Assembly: GCF_016743795.2 (NCBI RefSeq)
Contig: NZ_CP060138.2
Location: forward strand, 62,001 to 126,000
DNA: 64,000 nucleotides
From: Rickettsia tillamookensis
GTDB taxonomy: Bacteria > Pseudomonadota > Alphaproteobacteria > Rickettsiales > Rickettsiaceae
Reading direction: 5' to 3'
The position numbers and the translations under genes were made by a program. This document shows positions 9,484 through 18,521 of the stretch, piece by piece (the first letter of the stretch is position 1; every line of letters begins with the position of its first letter). The notes under the pieces were generated by a model, which saw only the letters and a program-made list of their open reading frames with translations, searched no databases and was not told the origin of the DNA.

Positions 9484-10650
9484 ATGCAATATTTAATGGA
9501 TTTATATCATACCTCAAGTACTGAGTTAGTATTATTGTTTGTTATGTTAGTATCTCTTATACCGGTGATATTTCTAATTAAAAGATTAATTTTTATTCCT
9601 GTAAAAAATTATTTAACTAGACATCATTATGATGATTATGAAAGGATACTAAAAAAATCTCCTATATTTCGTTATTTATTACACACTTTATTAGCACTTT
9701 ACTTTATAGGTTGGGGAAATGTTTTTCATCCTACTTCTTTTAAAGCACATGTATTACTGGGAATCAAAGATACTATAGTAATCTTATATACTAGTATATC
9801 CGTGACGATGTTATTATTAACGCTTATAGATGCTTTTGCAGATTTGTATAACAATAGGATCAAGGCCGTTACAAAAAATGCACCGCTTAGCTTATATTTT
9901 CAAATATTAAAAATTATTGTCATAGTTATTGCAGCAATGGTAACTATTTCATATATATTAAATATTTCGCTTAGTACATTCTTAACAAGTTTAGGTGCAG
10001 CCGCAGCTCTTTTAACATTTGTTTTCAAAGATACCGTTTTAGGATTACTTGCAAGCTTGCAACTAACTACTCAAGAAATTATTAATATTGGAGACTGGGT
10101 ACGTATAGGCGAAATTGAAGGAACAGTTGAAAAAATTACTATTTCCGTAGTAACAATTAGGAATTTTGACCAATCTATTTCTACAGTTCCTACTTACAGT
10201 ATTTTAAATTCTAATGTAACTAATTATAGAGGAATTAGTGAATCAGGAGCAAGAAGGGTAAAGAGAGTATTTAATATTAATATGGCAACTATTAACTTCT
10301 GTGATGCTACTATTTTAAAAGAACTAAAAAAATCTCCTTATATATCAAAGGATGTAATAGATAAAATAACTCTTGATAAAGAAGAGAAAGATTTAACCAA
10401 CATTAAACTATTCAAATTGTATATTCAGGAATATCTAAAAAATAATCCAGCAGTTTATACCGAAGGGTTTACTTTTCTAGTAAGACAGCTTGAACCTACG
10501 ATTAATGGGCTGCCTATAGAAATATATATCTTTGTTAAAGAAGTGAATTTAGTAGGTTATGAAAATATACAGGATAATATTTCTGAACATTTAATTTCTA
10601 TACTTCCTGAATTTAAATTAAAAATATTTCAGAATGTAGGAGTGGTATAA
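9484..10650 (+). CDS. Mechanosensitive ion channel, MscS superfamily (YbdG-like)
   Basis: The 388-residue protein has about five N-terminal membrane helices. They are followed by the MscS pore helix and beta domain: FLTSLGAAAALLTFVFKDTVLGLLASLQL (about 165-195), then INIGDWVRIGEIEGTVEKITISVVTIRNFDQSISTVPTYSI. The long N-terminal membrane region and the DTVLGLLASLQL wording are like E. coli YbdG (miniconductance channel) rather than MscS itself. The role is release of solutes under hypo-osmotic shock. It is a single gene on the plus strand, followed by a strong hairpin. Confidence 0.9.
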   Translation: MQYLMDLYHTSSTELVLLFVMLVSLIPVIFLIKRLIFIPVKNYLTRHHYDDYERILKKSPIFRYLLHTLLALYFIGWGNVFHPTSFKAHVLLGIKDTIVILYTSISVTMLLLTLIDAFADLYNNRIKAVTKNAPLSLYFQILKIIVIVIAAMVTISYILNISLSTFLTSLGAAAALLTFVFKDTVLGLLASLQLTTQEIINIGDWVRIGEIEGTVEKITISVVTIRNFDQSISTVPTYSILNSNVTNYRGISESGARRVKRVFNINMATINFCDATILKELKKSPYISKDVIDKITLDKEEKDLTNIKLFKLYIQEYLKNNPAVYTEGFTFLVRQLEPTINGLPIEIYIFVKEVNLVGYENIQDNISEHLISILPEFKLKIFQNVGVV

Positions 10651-10671
10651 TATATCTGAAGTTAAATTTGC

Positions 10672-10703
10672 ATCCAAGATGGAAGCTGCCTTTCATCTTG
10701 GAT
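10672..10703 (+). terminator. Stem-loop after the mechanosensitive channel gene
   Basis: ATCCAAGATG at 10672-10681 pairs perfectly with CATCTTGGAT at 10694-10703 across a 12-base loop, 22 bp after the channel stop codon. No long T-run follows, so intrinsic termination is likely but not certain. The rest of the gap to yidC is AT-rich and holds the yidC leader. Confidence 0.55.
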
Positions 10704-10807
10704 ATTCACTACTTTTGAAAGAAAAGAAGTATATATACTACTTGATTATTTTCTCTAAATGCTTTAAAACTTAAAGCTTTAAAAATATGAAAATTTAAGA
10801 CCTAGGA

Positions 10808-12490
10808 ATGAATAATAATATAATTAATCTAATAGCCGCTATTATACTGTCTTTAAGTATAATTTTCGGTTGGCAATATTTTGTTGTAAAACCTGAACAA
10901 AAAAAACAGCAACAGCAAATAGCAGTGCAGAAAGCAGAAAATTTAAAGAAACAACAGTTAAAAGCTTTAGTAGAACCTGCAACTGATATTGTTGTTCAAG
11001 AAGAAAGCGGGGTACAGCGTATTAAAATAGAATCTGAATCACTCACCGGTTCTATTTCATTAAAAGGACTTAGATTTGACGATTTAATATTAAAGAAATA
11101 TAAGCAAGATTTATCTAACAATAGTCCTGAAGTGAGATTATTTTCACCGGCTAATACAGAAAATGCCTATTTTGCTGAAATTGGTTTAGTTAGTAATTTA
11201 TCTAGTGTAAAACTCCCTAACAACGATACTATATGGAATAGTGATAGTGAAATATTAAGCCCTGAAAAACCCGTTAATTTATTTTGGGTTAATGAAGACG
11301 GAGTTAAATTTTTAGTTACTATTACTGTCGATGAAAACTATTTATTTACTATAGAGCAAACCATCGTTAATAATAGTGATAAAGAACTTCCTGTGCAATC
11401 TTATGGTTTAATAAACCGTAAATATATTGCCGTAGAGAAAGCAGTGAATATATTACATCAAGGACCTATCGGGTGTATAGACGAGAATCTTAAAGAATAT
11501 TCGTATGATGATATTAAAGATAAGAAAAGTGAAAAATTTGCAGCAAGTAAGGTTGACTGGATAGGAATTACCGATAAATATTGGTTATCTTCCTTGATTC
11601 CGGATAAATCAAGTAATTACAGCTCGAATTTTAATTATGCTCTTAAGCAAGGGACTGAAAGATATCAGGTAGATTTTATTTCACCGGTACAAATAATAAA
11701 GCCCGGCGAAAATTTTTCCATTAAAAGCAGAATTTTTGCAGGAGCAAAAAAAGTAGATTTGCTTGATAAATATGAAAAGCAATATGATATTAAATTATTT
11801 GATAGAGCTATTGATTTCGGCTGGTTTTATATAATTACCAAACCGGTTTTCTACGCCATGAATTTTTTCTATGGCTATGTCGGTAATTTCGGTGTTAGTA
11901 TATTAATTGTTACGGTTATAATTAAGCTATTAATGTTTACTTTAGCCAATAAGTCTTATCGTTCGATGAAAAAAATGAAAAATTTACAGCCGGAAATCGA
12001 TAGGATAAAAAATTTATACAGTGATGATAAGGCACGTTTAAATCAAGAAATAATGGCTTTATATAAAAAAGAAAAAGTAAATCCGGTAGCTGGTTGTTTA
12101 CCTATACTTGTTCAAATTCCGGTATTTTTCTCTATCTATAAAGTATTGTATGTAACTATTGAAATGCGGCAAGCACCGTTTTACGGCTGGATTAAAGACT
12201 TATCTGCCCCTGATCCTACTACTATTTTTAATTTATTCGGCTTATTACCGTTCTCGCCTCCATCATTTTTAATGATTGGAGCATGGCCTATTTTAATGGC
12301 TATTACTATGTTCTTACAGCAAAAAATGAGTCCTGAACCTGCAGATCCGATGCAAGCTCAAGTAATGAAATTTATGCCGCTAATTTTTTTATTTATGTTT
12401 AGTAGTTTTCCTGTGGGACTTTTAATATATTGGTCTTGGAATAATATTCTATCCATAATTCAACAATATTATATTAATAAATTTAATTAA
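10808..12490 (+). CDS. yidC: Membrane protein insertase YidC
   Basis: YidC inserts and folds inner-membrane proteins, alone or with SecYEG. The 560-residue form has an N-terminal membrane anchor (residues 7-25), a large periplasmic domain, and a C-terminal conserved core with about five membrane helices. The core includes [17 protein letters not shown], the cytoplasmic stretch [21 protein letters not shown], and [19 protein letters not shown], ending [20 protein letters not shown]. pgsA follows after 3 bp. SecB, SecG and Lgt in the same window belong to the same envelope-biogenesis theme. Confidence 0.97.
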   Translation: MNNNIINLIAAIILSLSIIFGWQYFVVKPEQKKQQQQIAVQKAENLKKQQLKALVEPATDIVVQEESGVQRIKIESESLTGSISLKGLRFDDLILKKYKQDLSNNSPEVRLFSPANTENAYFAEIGLVSNLSSVKLPNNDTIWNSDSEILSPEKPVNLFWVNEDGVKFLVTITVDENYLFTIEQTIVNNSDKELPVQSYGLINRKYIAVEKAVNILHQGPIGCIDENLKEYSYDDIKDKKSEKFAASKVDWIGITDKYWLSSLIPDKSSNYSSNFNYALKQGTERYQVDFISPVQIIKPGENFSIKSRIFAGAKKVDLLDKYEKQYDIKLFDRAIDFGWFYIITKPVFYAMNFFYGYVGNFGVSILIVTVIIKLLMFTLANKSYRSMKKMKNLQPEIDRIKNLYSDDKARLNQEIMALYKKEKVNPVAGCLPILVQIPVFFSIYKVLYVTIEMRQAPFYGWIKDLSAPDPTTIFNLFGLLPFSPPSFLMIGAWPILMAITMFLQQKMSPEPADPMQAQVMKFMPLIFLFMFSSFPVGLLIYWSWNNILSIIQQYYINKFN

Positions 12491-12493
12491 TTA

Positions 12494-13039
12494 ATGAGAA
12501 TAGATAAAAATTTACCTAATTATCTAACTATTGCTCGAATAATGGTAATTCCGGTTATTATACTGGCATTTTATATAAATAATTCACTTGCACGTAAACT
12601 TGGAGCATTATTATTTGTTTTAGCTAGTATTACGGATTTTTTTGACGGTTATATTGCAAGAAAATATAATTTAGTTACGAGCTTTGGCAAGATGTTTGAC
12701 CCTATAGCAGATAAGCTACTAGTAGGTTGCGTTATTATAATGCTACTAAAAAAAGATAACGTAGATGAGATACCTTGTCTATTAATTTTAGCACGAGAAT
12801 TTTTAGTTAGCGGTCTTCGGGAGTTTTTAGCTCTAGTAAAGGTTAGTGTGCCTGTATCGAGACTCGCCAAGGTAAAAACGTTCTTACAAATGTTTGCCCT
12901 ATCTATATTAATACTAGGCTCAAAAGGTTCAGGAATTATTTATTTAGATATAGTAGGGGAAATAATTTTATGGATTGCCGCTTTTTTAACAATCATTACA
13001 GGTTATTCTTATTTTAAAGCATGTAAGAAATATTTTTAA
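12494..13039 (+). CDS. pgsA: CDP-diacylglycerol--glycerol-3-phosphate 3-phosphatidyltransferase
   Basis: PgsA makes phosphatidylglycerol phosphate from CDP-diacylglycerol and glycerol-3-phosphate. The 181-residue membrane protein shows the complete CDP-alcohol phosphatidyltransferase motif: D51-G52, A55-R56, G65, D69 and D73. The N-terminus [15 protein letters not shown] is typical of the family. It is coupled to yidC (3-bp gap). Its substrate glycerol-3-phosphate is probably imported by GlpT, encoded at 22012-23301. Confidence 0.96.
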   Translation: MRIDKNLPNYLTIARIMVIPVIILAFYINNSLARKLGALLFVLASITDFFDGYIARKYNLVTSFGKMFDPIADKLLVGCVIIMLLKKDNVDEIPCLLILAREFLVSGLREFLALVKVSVPVSRLAKVKTFLQMFALSILILGSKGSGIIYLDIVGEIILWIAAFLTIITGYSYFKACKKYF

Positions 13040-13192
13040 ATAGGAGAATTTTATGATATATGTAAAATATATAATTTTAGGGTTTATTATGGTGTCTAGT
13101 TTAAGTCTTTAATATTTTTAAATAGGAGAATTTTATGATATATGTAAAATATATAATTTTAGGGTTTATTATGGTGTCTAGTTTAAGTCTTT
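13029..13192 (+). repeat. 82-bp perfect tandem duplication over the start of the carbonic anhydrase gene
   Basis: Copy 1 (13029-13110) and copy 2 (13111-13192) appear identical. Each contains the end-of-pgsA sequence, the ribosome-binding site AGGAGA, and the first 19 codons of the next gene. Because 82 is not a multiple of three, copy 1 ends in a stop after 19 codons. No mismatch is visible, which suggests a recent event. Confidence 0.95.
13053..13112 (+). CDS. Duplicated 19-codon leader ORF (truncated copy of the carbonic anhydrase start)
   Basis: The tandem duplication creates an ATG at 13053 with the same AGGAGA site as the real gene. It encodes the 19-residue hydrophobic signal-peptide segment and then TAA at 13110-13112. 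It has no function of its own that I can name, but it would capture ribosomes 82 bp upstream of the real start and make a membrane-active peptide. Confidence 0.45.
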   Translation: MIYVKYIILGFIMVSSLSL

Positions 13193-13701
13193 ACGCTGCT
13201 AACAATGATATAATTGCCGATAAGGAAATTATAAAAATAGAAGTAAGTAAAGAGCATTTAAAAACATTAAACGAAGCTTCAACGCTTTTAATTAGTTGTG
13301 TAGATTTCAGGCTAATAGATGAAACTGATAAATTAATGAAACAGTTAGGATTAGAAGATAATTTTGATAAAGTATCACTGCCTGGTGCATCACTAGCCCT
13401 TGTTAATGAAAGATATACTTATTGGGGGAAGACAATAGAAGATACGATAGGAATTTTACAACAGTTACATAATATTAAGCAAATTGTGTTCCTTGACCAT
13501 AGAGATTGTGGAGCTTATAAGATGCTTATAGGTCAGGAACAGCTAAACACCAAGGAAAAAGAAACGGCAGAACATACAATAATCTTAAATAAAGCACGTA
13601 GCCTAATCAAAGAAAAATTCCCACAGTTAAAAGTTTATACTTTCTTAATGGGTGTTGACGGTGTAGTAGAGCAGATTTATGAAAAAACCATTCCTAACTA
13701 A
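13135..13701 (+). CDS. Secreted beta-carbonic anhydrase-like protein
   Basis: Beta-carbonic anhydrases interconvert CO2 and bicarbonate using a zinc ion. The 188-residue protein has a signal peptide (residues 1-21, cut likely after LYA) and the zinc-site residues: C55 with D57 and R59 in ISCVDFR, then H122 and C125 in LDHRDCGAY. The [12 protein letters not shown] stretch matches the family GGNAG-type region only loosely. It is shorter than the usual 200-220 residues, but the export signal and all ligands are present, so a periplasmic enzyme is likely. The start is set by the AGGAGA site in the second copy of the 82-bp duplication. Confidence 0.82.
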   Translation: MIYVKYIILGFIMVSSLSLYAANNDIIADKEIIKIEVSKEHLKTLNEASTLLISCVDFRLIDETDKLMKQLGLEDNFDKVSLPGASLALVNERYTYWGKTIEDTIGILQQLHNIKQIVFLDHRDCGAYKMLIGQEQLNTKEKETAEHTIILNKARSLIKEKFPQLKVYTFLMGVDGVVEQIYEKTIPN

Positions 13702-13729
13702 AAGCAGTTTTATGGCATGGGTACCTAAT

Positions 13730-13833
13730 CGTCATGAGCTACGCGACCGTAGGGAGTGCGGCAATCTCATGAAATAATCCCAAATTCCTGAGATTGCTTC
13801 GTCAATTACTTCGTAATTTTCCTCGCAATGACA
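13730..13833 (+). repeat. Rickettsia palindromic element
   Basis: CGTCATGAGC at 13730 and CTCGCAATGACA ending at 13833 form the arms, with inner CAATCTCA/TGAGATTG arms around an AT-rich loop. It lies between the carbonic anhydrase gene and the convergent small secreted protein. Confidence 0.75.
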
Positions 13834-13871
13834 TTGAAAATGATCCATGCGGACAACCCCAAGAAAATAAT

Positions 13872-14255
13872 TTATTTTGTATCTGTATCCTTATTATCTT
13901 TAGAATTAGCGGTATTATTTGGAGAGTCGTCTTTTGTAGGTAGTTTAGAGATGGATAGTTTTTGTTTATATTTTTGCTGCTCTGCTAAGAAATTTTGAGC
14001 CTCTTTGGAAAGGCTGTTATATAGTTCGCGTTTCTTCTTATTAATATCGACTATTTTTACTCTATATTCTTGTATTTCCTTGCGTACTTCCGGTTTGATA
14101 GTACCGGCGTAAGCAGAAAAATCATCTATAATTTTTTGTGTTGTAACATCATTAGCTTTTGCACCGTCTTTTTTAGAGTCGTCAGAAGTTATACTATCTG
14201 CAAAGCAGCTTGTACTAAGTAAAATAGCTATTCCAAATATTATTTTTTTTATCAT
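13872..14255 (-). CDS. Small secreted protein of unknown function
   Basis: I do not recognise this family. The best start is ATG at 14255, after an AAGGTTTAT ribosome site, giving 127 residues; an in-frame ATG 36 bp upstream has poorer context. Residues 1-19 form a signal peptide ([15 protein letters not shown]) with a cysteine near the end. The mature part is charged, with a predicted helix ([22 protein letters not shown]) and a low-complexity tail rich in D, N, K and T. It is probably periplasmic or outer-membrane associated. It is transcribed alone, divergent from the following methyltransferase. Confidence 0.65.
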   Translation of the reverse strand: MIKKIIFGIAILLSTSCFADSITSDDSKKDGAKANDVTTQKIIDDFSAYAGTIKPEVRKEIQEYRVKIVDINKKKRELYNSLSKEAQNFLAEQQKYKQKLSISKLPTKDDSPNNTANSKDNKDTDTK

Positions 14256-14388
14256 ATAAACCTTAAGCCTTATTCTTAATAAGTAGACCATTTTTAAGTC
14301 TAATAGTCAATGTAAAATATCCCTATTTTCTACTTGTGTTTTATTACCTAGTTAGTATAACTATACTAACGGTTGGACACAATAAAGT

Positions 14389-14988
14389 ATGATAACAAAA
14401 AATATACAATATTACGATAATAATGCACAATTATTTTATGATAGAACGATTAATGCGGATTTATCCGATAATTATAAAAAATTCATAAGCTATTTACCTA
14501 AAAATGCTCACATTTTAGATGCAGGTTGCGGAGTCGGGCGTGATACAAAATATTTTTTAAGCCAAAGATATCAAGTTACTGCTTTTGACGGTTCAACCGA
14601 AATGGTCAGATTAGCATCAAAAGAAACCGGAATAAATGTACTGCACTCAACTTTTCAAGATATGAATTTTAAGGAGTTATTTGATGGTGTTTGGGCTCAA
14701 GCAACTCTCCTTCATGTACCTTATGATGAAACAAAAGATGTTTATAAAAAAATTCACGCTGCATTAAAGCCGGAAGGAATTTTTTATGCTTCTTACGGAT
14801 ATGGTTCAGATATTATACAAAATGATGATCGCGATTTTTACAATATGAATGAGGATACAATAAAACTTTATTTTAATGGGCTTTTTGAGGTAGTTAAAAT
14901 ATGGACGGAAAAGAGTAAGAGATTCTCTCCAAGTAAGGAAGCATTATGGTTAAATTTCATTGTCAAAAAAAGTAAAAACTATGATTAG
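14389..14988 (+). CDS. Class I SAM-dependent methyltransferase, substrate unknown
   Basis: The 199 residues contain a Methyltransf_25/11-type fold. Motif I is ILDAGCGVGRDTKYF (about 42-56), the acidic loop is VTAFDGSTEMV, and the motif IV region is FDGVWAQATLLHVP. The fold is complete and soluble. The family covers many small-molecule methyltransferases, so the substrate cannot be named. Its stop overlaps the start of the NAGPA-like gene, so it opens a three-gene plus-strand operon (14389-16743). Confidence 0.85.
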   Translation: MITKNIQYYDNNAQLFYDRTINADLSDNYKKFISYLPKNAHILDAGCGVGRDTKYFLSQRYQVTAFDGSTEMVRLASKETGINVLHSTFQDMNFKELFDGVWAQATLLHVPYDETKDVYKKIHAALKPEGIFYASYGYGSDIIQNDDRDFYNMNEDTIKLYFNGLFEVVKIWTEKSKRFSPSKEALWLNFIVKKSKNYD

Positions 14989-16168
14989 ATTAGTTTACTT
15001 ATTTCTTGCTTTAATACTCAGTTTTAAAATATATGCAATAGAACATAAGGGTTTAACTTATAATCGTTATGAAAAAGATAAGCATGTGATTCATGTATTA
15101 ACTATTGATCCTAAGAATTTTGGGCTAAAACTAGTTAAAGCTCATAATCAGGTTATAGGCAGAGAAACAGTAGATGCTATAGCACGCCGCACTAATGCAG
15201 TTGCTGCTATTAATGCCGGATTCTTTGAGATTGCTGGTAGCGATGACGGTAGACCAAGCCTTACTTTAATGATTGACGGTAAACTATTTGGGCTTAGAAA
15301 TAAGATGCAGAGCTTATTAATTATAGATCAAAATAATATTCAAATTACCAAAGCTAACGCAAAAATTTTAGTAGAAATAGGGGATAAGTCGATTATTCCA
15401 AATCAAGTTAATTATTTTTCAAATCCAAAGGATGTTACTTTCTATAATGATGTTTGGGCGTCTACTACATTAACGCCGTATACTAATAAAGAAATCTTGA
15501 TTGACCAGAACTTTGTTGTTACTGAAATAAGTAAGCATGGGGATAATCAAATTCCGCAAAAAGGTTTTGTATTATCTTTTCCACAAGAATCAAGCTTGCC
15601 GGCAGTAAATACAAATGATTCTGTAAAACTGAATTTAGAATTTATCGATAAAGACGGTAAATCTATGAATTTAAGTAAAAATGCTTCAGTAGTAACTGGT
15701 ATTCCCTTGTTGGTTCAAAACGGTAAAAATGTTATAGATAATCCAAAGCAAAATGATCCGGCTCATGCTCGTACCGCTCTAGGAGTGCGTAATGACGGTA
15801 CTATAGTGATAGTTGTAGTAGAACAGATATATAAACAGCATATAAAAGACATTAAGCTTGAACAAGTTAGATCAATTCTACAAAAAGAAAAAGGTGTAGT
15901 TTTTGAGAAATTAACGCTACCTGAAGCTTTAAAAATTCTAGAAAAACATCTCGTTAATGATACAGTGATAGGGCTAACTAAGCTCGAGCTTGCAGAATAT
16001 ATGTTAAGCCTTGGATGTGAATCGGCAATCAATTTAGACGGCGGCGGTTCTTCTACGTTATTTATGGACGGAAAAATTATAAATAATGTTACAGGCGACG
16101 AAGATGAAGCTTTAGGAGAACATACAATACGCCCCGTATCCGATGCCATAGTCATTATACCAAATTAA
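14981..16168 (+). CDS. Secreted phosphodiester glycosidase-like protein (NAGPA/DUF2233 domain)
   Basis: I place the start at ATG 14981, which overlaps the preceding stop by 8 bp. A TTG 21 bp upstream in the same frame is less likely. The first 20 residues form a signal peptide (LVYLFLALILSFKIYA). The NAGPA domain (N-acetylglucosamine-1-phosphodiester alpha-N-acetylglucosaminidase-like, also in phage and exopolysaccharide enzymes) shows AVAAINAGFFEIAGSDDGRPSL and the C-terminal DGGGSSTLFMDGKIINN, with AHARTALGVRNDG between. It is probably a periplasmic hydrolase acting on a cell-envelope glycan, but the substrate is unknown. Confidence 0.82.
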   Translation: MIRLVYLFLALILSFKIYAIEHKGLTYNRYEKDKHVIHVLTIDPKNFGLKLVKAHNQVIGRETVDAIARRTNAVAAINAGFFEIAGSDDGRPSLTLMIDGKLFGLRNKMQSLLIIDQNNIQITKANAKILVEIGDKSIIPNQVNYFSNPKDVTFYNDVWASTTLTPYTNKEILIDQNFVVTEISKHGDNQIPQKGFVLSFPQESSLPAVNTNDSVKLNLEFIDKDGKSMNLSKNASVVTGIPLLVQNGKNVIDNPKQNDPAHARTALGVRNDGTIVIVVVEQIYKQHIKDIKLEQVRSILQKEKGVVFEKLTLPEALKILEKHLVNDTVIGLTKLELAEYMLSLGCESAINLDGGGSSTLFMDGKIINNVTGDEDEALGEHTIRPVSDAIVIIPN

Positions 16169-16182
16169 TATAGATTGAATTT

Positions 16183-16743
16183 ATGTTACGTTTTCTGATT
16201 GTAGTTATAAGCTTACTTTTATCACAGACAGTGTTAGCAAGAGAATGCTCTATGCCAAAGGAGTGGCAAAAACTTTGCCCTATTTTAGAATCACGAGTAG
16301 AGCAAACTATTAAGAAAATGAAATTACAAGAATCGAATGCAGAAATTTTAGAGCAATTTTTAAATTCTACCGATTATAATTTTGTATATTTACCTATTTT
16401 ACAAAATGACTTGCCAAAAACTACCTTGGAGTTATTAATAGCTATCAATGAAAGGGGTTTAGATATAAAAAAAGCTGATTTAATGGCAAAATATCTACAG
16501 GAGTTAGTAGGGTTTTATAATTTTCAAAATGTTACAGCGTTTGACAATAATACTTCTCACATTATAGGAAGACAGTGGCATGAGATTGATTATTCCGGTG
16601 AAAATATGACATGGCAAAATCAAAAAACAAAATATGCTCGTTACGATATAACAGATTTCAAATCTGTAGATTGCCTGAAAAAGTTTTTTAAAGTGGAATC
16701 AAAACTGCCATATTTTACCAAAATATATAAGCCTAGATATTAA
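16183..16743 (+). CDS. Secreted protein of unknown function
   Basis: I do not recognise this family. It has 186 residues with a clear signal peptide (LRFLIVVISLLLSQTVLA, cleavage near residue 19). The mature domain begins with two cysteines (ECSMPKEWQKLCPIL) that may form a disulfide, followed by helical stretches. It sits 14 bp after the NAGPA-like gene and is presumably cotranscribed, so it may act in the periplasm on the same envelope substrate (inference from position only). Confidence 0.65.
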   Translation: MLRFLIVVISLLLSQTVLARECSMPKEWQKLCPILESRVEQTIKKMKLQESNAEILEQFLNSTDYNFVYLPILQNDLPKTTLELLIAINERGLDIKKADLMAKYLQELVGFYNFQNVTAFDNNTSHIIGRQWHEIDYSGENMTWQNQKTKYARYDITDFKSVDCLKKFFKVESKLPYFTKIYKPRY

Positions 16744-16750
16744 AGAAACA

Positions 16751-17151
16751 GGCGTTGTTGCATGAATCGGTAAAACCTACTCGATGTCGTTCTCGCCTAC
16801 GTAGGAAGGTATTGTCAGCGTGGATTGGTTTTCCGTCATTGCGAGAAGAATTACGTAGTAATTCGACGAAGCAATCCAGTTAAAAATTCTGTAAATCAGA
16901 ATTTTTTTATTATTTTTTCTGGATTGCCACGTCGCTTCGCTCCTCGCAAGGCATTGTTGCGTGGACCGGTAAAACCCACTGTGTCACCCCGTGGCTTGAC
17001 CACGGGGTCCAGAAAAACAATAAAAAATACTAATAATATTAGTATTTTTAACTGGATTCCGTGAATAAATCACGGAATGACAGCGGTGGAATTGATCCAC
17101 GCAACAATGCCTCCTCGCAATGACGGAAAAGCGGGTCAACGTAACAATGCT
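16751..17151 (+). repeat. Composite of nested Rickettsia palindromic elements
   Basis: This fills the 451-bp gap between 16743 and 17195. The outer ends are GGCGTTGTTGCATGAATC (16751) and its imperfect complement ending at 17151. Inside are the arms TTTTCCGTCATTGCGAG (16829) and CTCGCAATGACGGAAAA (17115), and inside those a complete 162-bp element at 16950-17111. No gene is seen; an open frame here is repeat-derived. Confidence 0.9.
16950..17111 (+). mobile_element. 162-bp MITE-like palindromic element with 9-bp target-site duplication
   Basis: The ends are perfect 16-bp inverted repeats: GGCATTGTTGCGTGGA at 16950-16965 and its complement at 17096-17111. The nine bases TCCTCGCAA occur immediately before (16941-16949) and after (17112-17120) the element. 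Removing the element and one 9-mer restores the right arm of the surrounding palindromic repeat. It encodes no protein. Confidence 0.85.
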
Positions 17152-17194
17152 ACTTGGGAATGACATTGCAACCTTAAACTTAAGAATAACAAGT

Positions 17195-17665
17195 TTACTG
17201 AATATCATAAAAAGCTATTATTTCTCCGTCTTTGCTTCCTAATGTATTAACTCGGTCGTCTAAATCACGGGGTAAATCTATTGTGATAGATGTATTTGAT
17301 AAATTTTCATATATTAATCTAGCATCTACTATTACTACCTTACTATCAGGTTCTAACAGTAATTTTTTATTGATTTTGGTGTTAATATGATCAATTTTAA
17401 TACTTGTGCCTTCTGAAACTTTAATTGTTTCATTCTCTTGAAGCTCTTCTTCCAAGGTAGCAGAATTATTTATTATATCATTTCCTTCACTAATTGGTTT
17501 TGTAAACCCTAGCATATGCGTCATGCCTGGTTCACTATGTTTGGTAAAACTAGTAACTCTAAAATCAAAATAGTCAGAAATAGGACCTCCAACTATTGCT
17601 GCACCACCAACAAGTGAAAACGAACCATCATTATTTCCAGTTCCATCATTATCTATAGTTCTCAT
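17195..17665 (-). CDS. Hypothetical protein
   Basis: I do not recognise this 156-residue protein. It has no signal peptide or membrane segment. The N-terminus is glycine-rich (NDGTGNNDGSFSLVGGAAIVGG); the rest is acidic, with short alternating hydrophobic residues suggesting beta strands (KVVIVDARLIYENL). The upstream 171 bp to the deformylase gene is very AT-rich without an obvious terminator, so it might be the last gene of that minus-strand operon or a separate gene. Confidence 0.5.
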   Translation of the reverse strand: MRTIDNDGTGNNDGSFSLVGGAAIVGGPISDYFDFRVTSFTKHSEPGMTHMLGFTKPISEGNDIINNSATLEEELQENETIKVSEGTSIKIDHINTKINKKLLLEPDSKVVIVDARLIYENLSNTSITIDLPRDLDDRVNTLGSKDGEIIAFYDIQ

Positions 17666-17836
17666 ATCTTTTTATTTCCCTGTATTAATTGTTAAAATTA
17701 TTCAAATATTTTTACTATTTAAATATTATTATACTACATCTATAACATCGTCAATAATTTTCATTATTTGTTATACCACTCTTTTTGATTAAGTTATGCA
17801 AAAGCCAATTTGGTAAGCTTAGAAACCTAGAAAATT

Positions 17837-18517
17837 CTAAGATTTTATATTTGTAGCCTGCTGTTGCATAGTTTTTTTACGCATGTCTAGATATTCTTCC
17901 TTGCTCATTCTTTTTTCGGGAGCGACATAATCTAAAAATACTTTTCCATTTAGATGATCGATTTCATGCTGTATAACTCTTGCTAAAAATCCTTCTGCGA
18001 TACCTTGAATTTGATTTCCGTTTATATCATATGCCTGATAATGAATCTTTTTGAATCTTGCTACCGGTCCTGTAGCATTTTCAACAGAAAAGCATCCTTC
18101 GTAATCTTCGTGTTTTTCAGCTCCTATCGCTTTGTATGAGGGGTTAATCCATATAGTTTTAGGCATAGTATCCGTAAGGTCAGGACGCCATTTCTTTAGC
18201 TCTTCATTTTCATGTACTGCAAATATTATGATACATTTTGATATGCCTATTTGCGGTGCAGCAAGCCCTGCACAATTTTCTTCTTGATCATATTTCTTCT
18301 CTAATATAGATACATCACGTAAGTCTTCTGCAGATAAAGGGAAGTTTAACGTTTTTGCCTTGATTCTAATAGTTTTAGCCTCAGAATTATTTAGAGTCTC
18401 TAAGTTTAAGGTTATATATTCCGGTAGTGAAATATTGTTTTCATTTTTCATATTACTTTTACAACCTGTTATAAAAATTATACTAAATAATAGAAAAGTT
18501 ATTTTTAATTTTTGCAT
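17837..18517 (-). CDS. Peptide deformylase-like lipoprotein
   Basis: Peptide deformylase removes the formyl group from N-terminal methionine, normally in the cytosol. This 226-residue protein has the three PDF motifs: AGLAAPQIG (83-91, with C82 where the first glycine of GxGxAAxQ usually sits), EGCFS (140-144, metal ligand C142) and QHEIDH (metal ligands H194 and H198, catalytic E195). Unusually, residues 1-19 form a lipoprotein signal (LLFSIIFITGC), so the mature protein would be lipid-anchored at C19 outside the cytoplasm. It follows the small secreted gene by 4 bp, in an operon with ankyrin proteins. The housekeeping def gene is expected elsewhere. Confidence 0.85.
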   Translation of the reverse strand: MQKLKITFLLFSIIFITGCKSNMKNENNISLPEYITLNLETLNNSEAKTIRIKAKTLNFPLSAEDLRDVSILEKKYDQEENCAGLAAPQIGISKCIIIFAVHENEELKKWRPDLTDTMPKTIWINPSYKAIGAEKHEDYEGCFSVENATGPVARFKKIHYQAYDINGNQIQGIAEGFLARVIQHEIDHLNGKVFLDYVAPEKRMSKEEYLDMRKKTMQQQATNIKS

Positions 18518-18521
18518 ACTA

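Noticed and set aside
16941..17120. A CRISPR array as the explanation for regularly repeated intergenic sequences
   Set aside because: The repeats are dispersed, palindromic and of unequal spacing, there are no unique equal-length spacers, and no cas genes are present.
16825..17208. Short frames in the nested repeat region
   Set aside because: Both strands give frames made of repeat arms; there is no ribosome site and no protein-like composition.
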